NCBI RefSeq assembly: GCF_011395035.1
Contig: NZ_CP024768.1
Coordinates: 592,586-656,585 of the forward strand
Direction of reading: 5' to 3'
Origin: Pantoea cypripedii
GTDB taxonomy: Bacteria > Pseudomonadota > Gammaproteobacteria > Enterobacterales > Enterobacteriaceae
Length of the DNA stretch: 64,000 nt
In this document: positions 24,984 to 33,774 of the stretch, one piece after another
Numbering within the stretch: position 1 is the stretch's first letter
Layout: each line of letters begins with the position of its first letter
Program-made: the position numbers and the translations under genes
Notes under the pieces: generated by a model
The model's database searches: none
Seen by the model: only the letters and a program-made list of their open reading frames with translations
Told to the model about the DNA's origin: nothing

Positions 24984-25530
24984 AGGGCCGGTGATAAATG
25001 GCGCTGCTCCAGTGGCGGCTGCTGGCATGTTTTTCTGCCTGCCAGCCGCGCTTGCGCAGTTCGCGGGCAATCAACTTGTTCATAATGCCGTGGCCAACCA
25101 GCAACACGGTGCCGCTATCCGCCAGGGTAATCAGTTTATCAGCCGCCTGGCAGGCGCGCTGGCGGGCATGCTGCACCGATTCCACATGTCCGGCGTAGCC
25201 ACATAGCCACAGCAGGCGTAGCAGCGCCAGCCAGACGTTAAGCGGCAGATACAAACGTTCAAATGGCAGGTGGGGGATAGCCACTTCGCTGAATACCGCA
25301 TCCACCGCATGGGGCTGCAATCCCAGCCGCGCCAGTGACGAGCGCGCACGCGGCAACGGGCTGGAAGCGATCACACTGGCAAGGCCAGCAATGGCCTGGC
25401 TGCGCGGTGGTGGTGAATCGCAGATATCAGCCTGATCATAACCTTCGCACCAGTCGGCCAGCGCCCGCGCCGTGAAGCGCCCGCTCACCGGATGGTCGGG
25501 TTTGCCGTGTCGCATAAGGATGATGGTCAT
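24976..25530 (-). CDS. Histidine phosphatase family protein
   Basis: 184 residues starting at ATG 25530 (MTIILMRHGKPDHP) with AGGAGCGTT upstream; the frame upstream of this is open by chance. The phosphohistidine motif is R7-H8-G9, and the second catalytic His is in LLVGHGIMNKLIARELRKRGW. It belongs to the short SixA/phosphoglycerate mutase-like branch. Substrate unknown. It converges on the propeller gene. Confidence 0.8.
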   Translation of the reverse strand: MTIILMRHGKPDHPVSGRFTARALADWCEGYDQADICDSPPPRSQAIAGLASVIASSPLPRARSSLARLGLQPHAVDAVFSEVAIPHLPFERLYLPLNVWLALLRLLWLCGYAGHVESVQHARQRACQAADKLITLADSGTVLLVGHGIMNKLIARELRKRGWQAEKHASSRHWSSAIYHRPFI

Positions 25531-25824
25531 AACGCTCCTGAATGATTTTCTCCAGTGTAATGCAGATTCTGCAGGACCTGTCAGGTCGGCAGGATTTAAG
25601 ACAAATTCGCATTTGTCATTAAACCTTAACTGAAATATGCGACAAGAGGCGCGATGCAGGATCAGTCGCCACTTTGCTAATGATAAGCAGAAATCGTTAA
25701 TCAGGTCCTTCTTTGACGGTTTTTTGCTCTCGCGCATTGAATGTAATGTCATGAATTGACGCCATTTTTATCGTTAACCCCTGAGTAATAGTAAAGATAA
25801 ATTAATTATTTTTACTAAGATCAC
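25531..25824. other. Gap upstream of the phosphatase and of the MHS operon promoter
   Basis: No gene supported. Two compact dyads are present: GACCTG-T-CAGGTC (25575-25587) and GACAAAT-TCGC-ATTTGTC (25600-25617). They lie 45-90 bases upstream of the phosphatase start and could be operator sites for it. Confidence 0.4.
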
Positions 25825-25852
25825 TTGATTTATCTACGCGCGTAGATAGACT
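25825..25852 (+). promoter_or_regulatory. Promoter with an 18-bp perfect palindromic operator between -35 and -10
   Basis: TTGATT (25825-25830) and TAGACT (25847-25852) are 16 bp apart. The spacer and first bases of the -10 are occupied by TATCTACGCGCGTAGATA (25831-25848), a perfect palindrome with a central CG, the form used by LacI-family repressors. A LacI-type gene is the second gene of the operon that follows, so autoregulated repression is likely. Confidence 0.6.
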
Positions 25853-25858
25853 AATTAC

Positions 25859-26113
25859 ACAGTGATAGCTCACGGTACCACGGAATAAGTTGGCCTTGAG
25901 ATGATGCAGTTACATTTGCCTTATTAATGCGATCGGTGAAAAAAACATCGGCAAAGCCTGGCGAATAAGAGAATTCCAACACCAGGGAATCCTTTACTGA
26001 CCTTTCATCCAGGTTTGCCCACTAAACGTCGCTACCGGGGCGTTCCGCTTGTTGCAAGGGAACCTACCCACGGAAGGGCGTTTGATTGATCTTCATCTAT
26101 CAGGGAAATGGTT
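25859..26113 (+). promoter_or_regulatory. Long structured 5' leader of the MHS transporter operon
   Basis: About 255 bases lie between the expected start site and the ATG. GGCAAA (25950-25955) can pair with TTTGCC upstream (25915-25920) or downstream (26014-26019); CCTGG (25957-25961) can pair with CCAGG at 25982-25986 or at 26009-26013. The two sets exclude each other. A separate hairpin (26042-26063: GTTCC-G-CTTG-TTG-CAAG-GGAAC) precedes the ribosome site CAGGGA. This is the layout of a switch, but I recognise no known riboswitch class. Confidence 0.45.
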
Positions 26114-27505
26114 ATGACGGTACATCACTCCGTTTCGCAACAACGCGCACTGTCTTCTTCTTCGGCTGCTGATGAGCGGCTTGCAACCTCGGCTGGCCGC
26201 AAAGATTTCTGGCGTGCCACCTTATCCTGCTGGCTGGGAACGGCCATGGAGTATGCGGATTTCGCGCTCTATGGCCTGGCCGCCGGTATCATTTTTGGCG
26301 ATGTGTTCTTCCCCGAAGCCAGCCCGACCATGGCGCTGCTTTCCAGTTTTGCTACCTGGTCGGTCGGTTTTATTGCCCGTCCGATCGGGGCACTGCTGTT
26401 TGGCTGGATTGGCGATCGCAAAGGACGCAAAGTGGTGATGATCACCACCATCATTCTGATGGGGGCCTCAACCACGCTGATCGGTTTTATTCCTTCCTAC
26501 GCCAGCATTGGCCTGTGGGCACCCGCCTGCCTGGTGCTGCTGCGCTTTACTCAGGGGCTGGGGGCCGGGGCTGAACTCTCCGGCGGCACGGTGATGCTGG
26601 GCGAATATGCGCCGGTTGAACGCCGTGGGCTGGTGTCATCGGTGATTGCGCTCGGTTCCAATAGCGGCACGTTGATCGCGTCGCTGGTGTGGCTGGCGGT
26701 GGTACAGATGGATCAGCAAAGCCTGCTCGCCTGGGGCTGGCGTATTCCTTTCCTCAGCAGCGTACTGATTGCGCTGGTGGCATTGTGGCTCCGTCGTCAT
26801 CTGCGCGAAACCCCGGTATTTGAACGCCAGCAGGCTGAACTGCAGGCACAGCGTCATGCCCAACTGGAAAGCCCTGTACCTGCGGATACGCGCGGTTTCT
26901 GGCAGCGCAGCCGCGCCTTCTGGACCATGGTGGGTCTGCGCATCGGCGAAAACGGTCCTTCTTATCTGGCTCAGGGCTTTATCGTCGGCTATGTGGCGAA
27001 AGTGCTGATGGTGGACAAATCGGTGCCCACCACCGCGGTGTTTATCGCATCCATTCTGGGTTTCCTGATCATTCCGTTTGCGGGCTGGCTCTCTGACCGC
27101 TTTGGCCGCCGTATCACCTATCGCGGTTTCTGTTTGCTGCTGATGTTCTACGCCTGGCCTGCCTTCCATCTGCTCGACAGCCGTGAACCGGCAGTGGTGA
27201 TCCCGGTGATGGTGGTCGGCATGGCGCTGGCGTCACTCGGCATCTTTGGTGTGCAGGCCGCCTGGGGAGTCGAGATGTTTGGTGTTAAACATCGTTACAC
27301 CAAGATGGCGGTGGCGAAGGAGCTGGGGTCTATCCTTTCAGGAGGCACTGCACCGCTGGTTGCGGCGGCGCTGCTGTCGTTTACCGGCCACTGGTGGGCG
27401 ATTGCTGTCTACTTCACGGCAATGGCGACCATCGGTTTTCTGACCACCTTTGTGGCACCGGAAACGCGTGGGCGTGACCTGAATCTGCCGGATGATGCGA
27501 TCTGA
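26114..27505 (+). CDS. MFS transporter, metabolite:H+ symporter (MHS) family
   Basis: 463 residues from the ATG at 26114, which is 7-8 bases after CAGGGA; an ATG at 26108 is too close to it. Twelve membrane segments; the family marks are GWIGDRKGRKVVM (loop 2-3), the acidic E/D in helix 1 (AMEYADFALYG) and GWLSDRFGRRITYR (loop 8-9). It resembles ShiA/YhjE/ProP-type symporters. The downstream LacI-type regulator and nucleoside hydrolase suggest a nucleoside or related N-glycoside as substrate; this is inference. It has a long leader with a palindromic operator in the promoter. Confidence 0.85.
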   Translation: MTVHHSVSQQRALSSSSAADERLATSAGRKDFWRATLSCWLGTAMEYADFALYGLAAGIIFGDVFFPEASPTMALLSSFATWSVGFIARPIGALLFGWIGDRKGRKVVMITTIILMGASTTLIGFIPSYASIGLWAPACLVLLRFTQGLGAGAELSGGTVMLGEYAPVERRGLVSSVIALGSNSGTLIASLVWLAVVQMDQQSLLAWGWRIPFLSSVLIALVALWLRRHLRETPVFERQQAELQAQRHAQLESPVPADTRGFWQRSRAFWTMVGLRIGENGPSYLAQGFIVGYVAKVLMVDKSVPTTAVFIASILGFLIIPFAGWLSDRFGRRITYRGFCLLLMFYAWPAFHLLDSREPAVVIPVMVVGMALASLGIFGVQAAWGVEMFGVKHRYTKMAVAKELGSILSGGTAPLVAAALLSFTGHWWAIAVYFTAMATIGFLTTFVAPETRGRDLNLPDDAI

Positions 27506-27552
27506 CAGCAGGTTAACACATTGATGTATCGGGCATAAAAAGAGGCAGGCTA

Positions 27553-28575
27553 TTGGCTAAATCGTCATCCGGGAATATTACGCGCAGCGATGTCGCTAAA
27601 GTCGCGGGTACGTCGGTCGCGGTGGTGAGTTATGTCATCAACAACGGGCCACGTCCGGTGGCGGAAGCGACACGCCAGCGGGTGCTGGAGGCGATTAAGC
27701 AAACCGGCTATCGGCCTAATGCCGTCGCGCGTGCGCTGGCTTCGGGCAGCACCAAAACGTTCGGTTTAGTGGTGCCGAATATCGCCAACCCGTTTGTTGC
27801 AGCGATGGCGCATGCCTTGTTGCAGGAGTCGCTGAATCACGGTCATGTCATGTTGCTGGGGGATGCCGGTGATGATCGCCAGCGCGAGCTGGAGTTGATT
27901 CAGGGACTGTTGAATCGTCAGGTTGATGGCCTGTTTTACAACAGCGTCGACCGTCATCCCTATATCGATTTAATCAAGGCCAGCGGTACACCGCTGGTCA
28001 TGCTCGATCGTGTGGAACCCCAGCCGGGCGTCAGCATGCTGCGGGTGAATGAACGCGAAGCGGCGCGTCAGGTGACGACCCATCTGCTCAGTCATGGTTA
28101 TCAGCAGGTGGGGATGATCAGCGGCCCGCTGGAGATGCTGAATACCCAGGATCGTATTCAGGGCTGGCGCGATGCACTGGCGGAATATGGGGTGCAGGCT
28201 GATGATAGTTTGATTTTCCCCGCCGATTATTCGCGGCAGGGCGGTTACGAGGCCGCGCAGCAAATGCTGAAGAGTGGCCGCGTACCGCGCGCGTTGTTTG
28301 CCAGCAACGAAGGGCAAGCGATTGGCTGCATTCGTGCTTTTTCTGAACATGGCCTGCGTGTGCCGCATGATGTCGCGCTGGTGTGTTTTAACGGTACCGA
28401 GCAGTCGGCATTCCATGTGCCGGCGCTGACGACGGTACGCCAGCCGCTACGCGAAATGGCGCAGCGCGCGATTGCCATGCTGAAAAACGGGGATGGCGAG
28501 GCGGAGCTGGCGGAATTTCCTCACCATCTGGAGATCGGTGAGTCCTGTGGTTGCCAACTTACCAGAAAAAAATAA
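27553..28575 (+). CDS. LacI-family repressor, likely local regulator
   Basis: 340 residues starting with TTG at 27553. HTH: NITRSDVAKVAGTSVAVVSYVINNGPRPVAEATRQRVLEAI (about 8-48, in two parts), with the hinge GYRPNAVARALASG; then a periplasmic-binding-protein-like core (GLVVPNIANPFVAAMAHAL, DGLFYNSV, ASNEGQAIGCIRAF). It lies between the transporter and nucleoside hydrolase genes, so the ligand is probably the transported compound or its product. The perfect palindrome at 25831 is the best operator candidate. Confidence 0.88.
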   Translation: MAKSSSGNITRSDVAKVAGTSVAVVSYVINNGPRPVAEATRQRVLEAIKQTGYRPNAVARALASGSTKTFGLVVPNIANPFVAAMAHALLQESLNHGHVMLLGDAGDDRQRELELIQGLLNRQVDGLFYNSVDRHPYIDLIKASGTPLVMLDRVEPQPGVSMLRVNEREAARQVTTHLLSHGYQQVGMISGPLEMLNTQDRIQGWRDALAEYGVQADDSLIFPADYSRQGGYEAAQQMLKSGRVPRALFASNEGQAIGCIRAFSEHGLRVPHDVALVCFNGTEQSAFHVPALTTVRQPLREMAQRAIAMLKNGDGEAELAEFPHHLEIGESCGCQLTRKK

Positions 28576-28583
28576 ATAACATC

Positions 28584-29564
28584 ATGAAAAGACTGATTAT
28601 TGATTGTGATCCGGGGAATGGTATTGCCGGTGCAAACACCGATGACGGCCTGGCGCTGGCCTTAGCACTGGCGTCGCCTGCGTTATCGCTGGAGTTAATT
28701 ACCACCGTCAGCGGCAATACGCCCTGTGCGGTAGGAGCGCAGGTGGCGAAGGACTTGCTACAACGGCTGGGCGTCAATATCCCGGTGGTGCAGGGGGCCA
28801 GACAGGCGTTGCGTGAAGATCCGGCTCCGTGGCGCGCCCGTCTTGACGGGGTGGAAGATCAGAAACTGGCCGAGCTGTGGCGTGGCGTGCGTCAGCCACA
28901 ACTGCTGCCCGCAGATGGCAATGATGCCGCTGGGGTGATGGGCCAGTTGATTTGTGATAACCCCGGTGAATTTACGCTGGTAGCTATCGGCCCGCTCACC
29001 AACATCGCGCAGGCATTGCAACGTTATCCGCAGATGGCGGAAGCGGTGGCGGAGATTGTGATTATGGGCGGGGTGTTCGCGCTGGATGATTACATCAAGG
29101 ACACCAACTTTGGTCTTGATCCGGAGGCCGCGCATCAGGTGCTGCACAGTGGCGCGACGGTGACGCTGGTACCGATGGATGCCACCACGCAAACGCTGAT
29201 GACACATCAGGATCTCAACCGTCTGACCGTAAACGATCACCCGCTCACCCAGTTTGTGCGTGAAACTCTGCGGCCGTGGATTGATTACTCCATCCGCACG
29301 CGCCATCTGCCCGGTTGCTGGATCCATGATGCGCTGGTGGTGGCCTGGTTGCTGAATCAGCGTGTCGCCGACGGCATGGATTATCATGTCGATGTGGAGC
29401 TACGCCCCGGAGCAACGCGTGGTAAAAGCTGGCGTTATCGCACGCCGCTGCGCCTGGATGTCGGCATCCCGGAAAATGCCGGTGCACTGGTGCATGTATT
29501 GCACAGCGTAGATAACCCGCTGCTGCTGGAGATCCTCGAACAGGCCTTTAATGGTCTGAAATAA
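28584..29564 (+). CDS. Inosine/uridine-preferring nucleoside hydrolase family enzyme
   Basis: 326 residues from the ATG at 28584; the preceding gene stops 8 bases earlier. The Ca2+-binding N-terminal motif is DCDPG (7-11) followed by NTDDG after an insertion of about 7 residues, where classic members read DTDPGxDD. Other family parts are AIGPLTNIAQAL, EIVIMGGVF, DTNFGLDPEAAHQVL (with N and D ligands) and CWIHDALVVAWLL, with the H-D pair. The family splits the N-glycosidic bond of ribonucleosides to base and ribose. As last gene of the operon it gives the clearest hint of its purpose. Confidence 0.85.
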   Translation: MKRLIIDCDPGNGIAGANTDDGLALALALASPALSLELITTVSGNTPCAVGAQVAKDLLQRLGVNIPVVQGARQALREDPAPWRARLDGVEDQKLAELWRGVRQPQLLPADGNDAAGVMGQLICDNPGEFTLVAIGPLTNIAQALQRYPQMAEAVAEIVIMGGVFALDDYIKDTNFGLDPEAAHQVLHSGATVTLVPMDATTQTLMTHQDLNRLTVNDHPLTQFVRETLRPWIDYSIRTRHLPGCWIHDALVVAWLLNQRVADGMDYHVDVELRPGATRGKSWRYRTPLRLDVGIPENAGALVHVLHSVDNPLLLEILEQAFNGLK

Positions 29565-29571
29565 TCAACAA

Positions 29572-29602
29572 CACACGGTCATCCTGTGGCAATGACCGTG
29601 TG
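29572..29602 (+). terminator. Hairpin ending the MHS-LacI-nucleoside hydrolase operon
   Basis: CACACGGTCAT (29572-29582) pairs perfectly with ATGACCGTGTG (29592-29602), 9-base loop, starting 8 bases after the stop. The following bases are only partly T-rich. Confidence 0.6.
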
Positions 29603-29776
29603 ACATGCTTGCTTACAGCCCGAAGCACTCGCTGACAATTCCCCGCCACAGCCCCCCTTTCTGACATGCTATATACAAATAGTTAACATAATAATAACCG
29701 ATGCAATCATTCGCACGGTAACGTTCACAAGAATGTCCGGCCAACGATCCGGACGCTGTCAGACAGGATACCCCCT

Positions 29777-30997
29777 ATGTTTAACTGGACTGCAACGCAG
29801 CGAAATGTGGCTTTTGCCAGCTTCGCCAGCTGGACGCTGGACGCGTTCGACTTTTTTATCCTGGTGTTTGTATTGAGCGATCTGGCTCAGTATTTCCACA
29901 CCAGCGTTTCAGATGTCTCTATCGCGATTATGCTCACCCTGGCGGTGCGACCGATTGGCGCGCTGGTGTTTGGGCGTCTGGCGGAGAAATATGGCCGTCG
30001 GCCGATTCTGATGCTCAATATCGTGCTGTTTTCATTGTTTGAGCTGCTGTCGGCGTGGTCACCTAACTTCGCTGCCTTCCTGACATTCCGCGTCATTTAC
30101 GGCGTAGCGATGGGGGGGATCTGGGGTGTGGCATCGTCGCTGGCGATGGAAACCATTCCGGACCGTTCGCGTGGATTGATGTCCGGCATTTTCCAGGCCG
30201 GTTATCCGTGCGGTTATCTGCTGGCGTCGATTATTTTTGGCCTGTTCTTCGAGAGCGTGGGCTGGCGTGGAATGTTTATGATTGGCGCTCTGCCCATCCT
30301 GCTGCTGCCGTTTATCTATTTTAAAGTTCCGGAATCACCGGTCTGGCTGGCGGCGCGTCAGCGTAAAGAGAGCACGGCATTGCTGCCGATTATTCGCCAG
30401 CACTGGAAAATCTGTATCTACATGGTGCTGCTGATGGCGTGCTTTAACTTCTTCAGCCACGGTACGCAGGACCTCTATCCCACCTTCCTGAAAGTGCAGC
30501 ATCAGTTTGATCCGCATACCGTGAGTATTATCGCCATCAGCTACAACATCGCTGCCATGCTGGGAGGCATCTTCTTCGGTTCACTGTCGGAGCGTATCGG
30601 GCGGAAAAAAGCCATTATGCTGGCCTCATTTCTCGCATTGCCGGTGCTGCCGCTGTGGGCCTTTTCCAGTGGTACGTGGATGATTGGGATTGGTGCGTTT
30701 CTGATGCAGTTTATGGTGCAGGGCGCGTGGGGTGTGGTTCCGACCTACCTGACGGAGCTGGTCCCCGCCAACGCCCGTGCCGTGCTGCCGGGGTTCGTCT
30801 ATCAGCTGGGTAACCTGATTGCCTCGGTCAACGCGACGTTGCAGTCGCGGATTGCCGAGGCCCACGGCGGCAACTATGGCTTAGGGATGGCAATTGTTGC
30901 CGGGACGGTGGCGGTGCTGATCTGCGTGTTTGTCGCCTTTGGGCGTGAAACGCGTGGCATTCAAATCTCCGGAGCTGTGGCACGCGACTCGCGTTAA
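29777..30997 (+). CDS. MFS transporter, sialate/lactate-type (SHS-like) proton symporter
   Basis: 406 residues, 12 membrane helices. The start FASFASWTLDAFDFFILVFVL (14-34) with the paired D in helix 1, RPIGALVFGRLAEKYGRRPILMLN and PNTLE-like loops fit the NanT/Jen1 (SHS) branch of MFS that carries monocarboxylates or sialic acid. The C-terminus is ..FGRETRGIQI. It has its own 180-bp upstream region after a hairpin, so it is probably a separate unit from the nucleoside hydrolase operon, though it may be functionally linked. Its stop overlaps the convergent YbaK-type gene by 4 bp. Confidence 0.82.
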   Translation: MFNWTATQRNVAFASFASWTLDAFDFFILVFVLSDLAQYFHTSVSDVSIAIMLTLAVRPIGALVFGRLAEKYGRRPILMLNIVLFSLFELLSAWSPNFAAFLTFRVIYGVAMGGIWGVASSLAMETIPDRSRGLMSGIFQAGYPCGYLLASIIFGLFFESVGWRGMFMIGALPILLLPFIYFKVPESPVWLAARQRKESTALLPIIRQHWKICIYMVLLMACFNFFSHGTQDLYPTFLKVQHQFDPHTVSIIAISYNIAAMLGGIFFGSLSERIGRKKAIMLASFLALPVLPLWAFSSGTWMIGIGAFLMQFMVQGAWGVVPTYLTELVPANARAVLPGFVYQLGNLIASVNATLQSRIAEAHGGNYGLGMAIVAGTVAVLICVFVAFGRETRGIQISGAVARDSR

Positions 30998-31458
30998 CGC
31001 GACTCGCACACATCAATCCATTTTGCCGCAGTGAGATCGGCCATGCGCTGCGGTGAAATGCGTACCGCACTATGAATCGATCCTGCTGCGGGCAACACTT
31101 CCGCAAAACCGCGCAGTGACACATCGCAATACACGGTCAGCGGGTTTTCCAGCCCGAATGGGCAGACGCCGCCGACCGGATGACCGGTCCAGTTCACCAC
31201 CTCATCAACACTCAGCATGCGTGCTTTGGCACCCAGCGCGGCTTTCAGTTTACGGTTGTCGAGGCGCGCATCACCGCGCGTGACAATCAGCACGACGTTA
31301 TCTTTAACCTTTAACGACAGGGTTTTGGCGATCTGCCCCGGCTCCACGCCGTGAACGCGTGCGGCCAGTTCCACGGTGGCGGTGCTTTCTGGCATCTCAA
31401 TGATGTCGACATCCGGTGCGTGTTCGGCAAAGAAGTGCCGTACCGATTCCAGGCTCAT
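30994..31458 (-). CDS. YbaK/EbsC-family aminoacyl-tRNA deacylase-like protein
   Basis: 154 residues from ATG 31458 (MSLESVRHFF), preceded by CCGGAG; the longer frame start is weaker. The editing-domain marks are VELAARVHGVEPGQIAKTLSLKVKDNVVLIVTRGDARLDNRKLK with the conserved Lys, and GHPVGGVCPFGLENPLTVYCDVSL. Members hydrolyse mischarged aminoacyl-tRNAs (Cys-tRNAPro and others). It is closer to the YwhH-type than to E. coli YbaK itself. Cytosolic, single-gene unit. Confidence 0.82.
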   Translation of the reverse strand: MSLESVRHFFAEHAPDVDIIEMPESTATVELAARVHGVEPGQIAKTLSLKVKDNVVLIVTRGDARLDNRKLKAALGAKARMLSVDEVVNWTGHPVGGVCPFGLENPLTVYCDVSLRGFAEVLPAAGSIHSAVRISPQRMADLTAAKWIDVCESR

Positions 31459-31553
31459 TTTTTTCTCCGGCAAAAACGAAGCCTAAAAGCTGCCATAAGC
31501 CTTTTCTGCTGTAAACGGGAGAAAGGGAGAATCTGTAACAGAATGCGCAGGCT

Positions 31554-32348
31554 TTACACCACTTTTAACGTGCAGTTACCGCAACGTTCAACATCGGGAA
31601 TACGATAGCGCTGGCAGCAGCTGCGGCGTTCCATCTCGCCGTTACGCGGGATCATGGTGCGATACAGCGGATTATCGCTGCCATCCAGCAGGGACTGGCT
31701 GAAGAACCATGCCTGCTCCAGCTGTGACACCACGGCGGCGGGCAGTAATGTTTTCAGCTCGCCGAGGAACCACCAGAAGGAGAAACCCATGTTGTTCCAG
31801 ATAAGCCTGGCGTTGATATCGCCGTGCTGCGTCATGCCGTTCACTGCCGGGATCAGCAGCTGCTGAATCAGGCGGTCGATACGTTGTTGCGAATTCAGGT
31901 AGCGGGCGTCTTCATCTTCCTGCACATCGATCCAGAAGGCGCAGGGATGGCCGTTTTCATGGAACTCAACGTGAATCAGATGGGGCGCGCAGTTCAGTGC
32001 CCGCGGCTCCAGCAGCAGCGCCAGCATCAGGGGGGGCAACAACAGGCCGAAATACCATTGCGCCCACAGCGACTGGAGCGGCTTGGCTTCCTGCTGTACA
32101 TCGGGGTGATTACGGTAGAGATGATCGCTGTAGCGTTGCGTCAGGCGGCGGTAATGGGGAGTGGCAGACCATTCGGCCAGCGTCAGCGTACCTGCCGGGG
32201 CGGGCTGGCCGAGTTTGATGGTTTCCAGCATATAGCTGCGCTGCTCACGCATCAGATCTTCCAGCGCGCTCGCAAGTAGGCGATCGCTCTGCATAAAGAT
32301 CAGTGGATGTTCGCTGAAGCGATGATCCTGACGAGTGATAATGGCCAT
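31554..32348 (-). CDS. fhuF: Siderophore-iron reductase FhuF
   Basis: 264 residues. The C-terminal cysteine pattern RSCCQRYRIPDVERCGNC is the CC-x10-C-x2-C set that binds the [2Fe-2S] cluster in E. coli FhuF, which reduces ferric hydroxamate siderophores in the cytoplasm. SLWAQWYFGLLLPPLMLALL and the FHENGHPCAFWIDV segment match the family. A Fur box at 32380-32398, just upstream of the start, predicts derepression on iron starvation. The order fhuF, yjjZ, tRNA-Leu cluster, rsmC is as in E. coli, with a diguanylate cyclase gene inserted. Confidence 0.93.
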   Translation of the reverse strand: MAIITRQDHRFSEHPLIFMQSDRLLASALEDLMREQRSYMLETIKLGQPAPAGTLTLAEWSATPHYRRLTQRYSDHLYRNHPDVQQEAKPLQSLWAQWYFGLLLPPLMLALLLEPRALNCAPHLIHVEFHENGHPCAFWIDVQEDEDARYLNSQQRIDRLIQQLLIPAVNGMTQHGDINARLIWNNMGFSFWWFLGELKTLLPAAVVSQLEQAWFFSQSLLDGSDNPLYRTMIPRNGEMERRSCCQRYRIPDVERCGNCTLKVV

Positions 32349-32379
32349 GCCGATCCTGAATGAAAACGGTAAGCGAAAA

Positions 32380-32398
32380 ACAAATGATAATCGTTCCC
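32380..32398 (-). promoter_or_regulatory. Fur box of fhuF
   Basis: ACAAATGATAATCGTTCCC matches 13 of 19 positions of the Fur consensus GATAATGATAATCATTATC, 32 bp before the fhuF start codon. Confidence 0.6.
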
Positions 32399-32449
32399 GC
32401 TTAACCTCACAAGATCGTCAGGGGCGCATTCATGCGCCCCTGGTGAATT

Positions 32450-33544
32450 TCAGGCCAGATCTTTGCTGCTCAGGGCGGTTTTCGGTAAATCTTCCCAGGC
32501 AAGAATGGTGTTACGTCCCTGATTTTTTGCCACATACAATGCGCGGTCGGCATTGGACACTGCCTGATCAAAATCATCAGCAAAAATCGGGGCGATACCC
32601 GCACTGATGGTGACGTGAGTTGAAACCCGCTCATTAAACCGATGGGGGATTTCCAGGTTAAGCACGTACTGGCGAATCCGTTCCGCCAGTTTCATGGCAA
32701 TAGAGGCGTTAACGTTGGTCATCAGCACCAGAAACTCTTCACCGCCGTAGCGGGTCACCACATCCCGCGAACGCACCGCATCACGAATCGCCACTGAGAC
32801 CCGAGCCAGCGCCTGATCGCCCATGGCATGACCATAGTTGTCGTTGTAAGCCTTAAAATGATCGATATCCAGCAGCAGCACAAAGTGGCTGCCCGCATGG
32901 TTTTCCAGGATGGTATCGAGCCGGTTTTTCAGCCCACGGCGGTTATACAAACCGGTCAGCGGGTCCAGCATACTTAAATCGCTAAAACTTTCTTTTTCTT
33001 CATACAGCTGGCGCACCAGACGCCGGGTGAAATGATCAAAGCGGCGGCGCATCAAATGGTGTAATGAAAAACCGATCAGCGGCAGGGTGATGGTGAACAA
33101 AATCATCACTAAATGCTGGCCATCATCCAGCAGTAAAACAGTAAATACTGGCGGCGTGATATGTAAGCAGAACGCAACTAAATAATCACTGAGCGCAATA
33201 GCACTGACAAAAAATACGCTTAACAGGCTGATTATTAAAAAGCTGCCATCAAAATAAAAAACCAGATGGTACTTATGGTCGATGTGCCATGCCCATAATG
33301 CACCGAATAACAGCGCGACAGGATTTAATAGCGGGAATTTCAGTTTTGGGATGATTAAACAAACGGTAAGCAATGTAATACTAAAGCCCGCCACCAATGC
33401 CGCTGGCAGTGAATGGGTGCTGGATTCCTCCCCTAAAAATGGTAACAAACTAAATAGTGCAACAGCGACATTAAGAAACAGAAAAAGCATCACTGAAAGA
33501 CGATATTTGCTGTGTTTCAATTCTTCGTAAGATTGTAATTTCAT
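32450..33544 (-). CDS. Membrane-anchored diguanylate cyclase (GGDEF)
   Basis: 364 residues. About six hydrophobic helices occupy 16-175, then a short coiled linker (RRLVRQLYEEKESFSDLSMLD) and the GGDEF domain (about 190-350): DPLTGLYNRRG, LLDIDHFKAYNDNYGH, RYGGEEFLVLM, ISAGIAP. The active-site loop reads GGEEF, which is catalytic. The RxxD inhibitory site is not evident five residues before it (RSRDVVTRYGG has R-S-R-D directly upstream, a possible I-site). It makes cyclic di-GMP from GTP in response to an unknown membrane signal. It is divergent from yjjZ across a region with two Fur boxes. Confidence 0.9.
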   Translation of the reverse strand: MKLQSYEELKHSKYRLSVMLFLFLNVAVALFSLLPFLGEESSTHSLPAALVAGFSITLLTVCLIIPKLKFPLLNPVALLFGALWAWHIDHKYHLVFYFDGSFLIISLLSVFFVSAIALSDYLVAFCLHITPPVFTVLLLDDGQHLVMILFTITLPLIGFSLHHLMRRRFDHFTRRLVRQLYEEKESFSDLSMLDPLTGLYNRRGLKNRLDTILENHAGSHFVLLLDIDHFKAYNDNYGHAMGDQALARVSVAIRDAVRSRDVVTRYGGEEFLVLMTNVNASIAMKLAERIRQYVLNLEIPHRFNERVSTHVTISAGIAPIFADDFDQAVSNADRALYVAKNQGRNTILAWEDLPKTALSSKDLA

Positions 33545-33729
33545 TATTATTACTCGTGACAGCCCTGAAATATCAAAGCGCTATCCGGCCGAGATATTCT
33601 CTCCACCAGGATAGTGAGCACATTATTGCTGTGTTTTCAAAATAGTTATCGGCGGCAATTTAGCATTTTCCAGTAGCAGTGTCATCCGCGTGGCACCGCG
33701 CAGAAAAAATCCGCTGCAAGATGAGAAAT

Positions 33730-33758
33730 ATTATCATATGATAATGGGAATTCTTATC
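33730..33758 (+). promoter_or_regulatory. Overlapping double Fur box upstream of yjjZ
   Basis: ATTATCATATGATAAT (33730-33745) is a perfect 16-bp palindrome. GATAATGGGAATTCTTATC (33740-33758) matches 15 of 19 consensus positions. They overlap by six bases and end 16 bp before the yjjZ start, so tight iron-dependent repression is expected. The same region lies 190 bp upstream of the divergent diguanylate cyclase gene. Confidence 0.65.
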
Positions 33759-33774
33759 ATTTGAGGGTTGCGCG

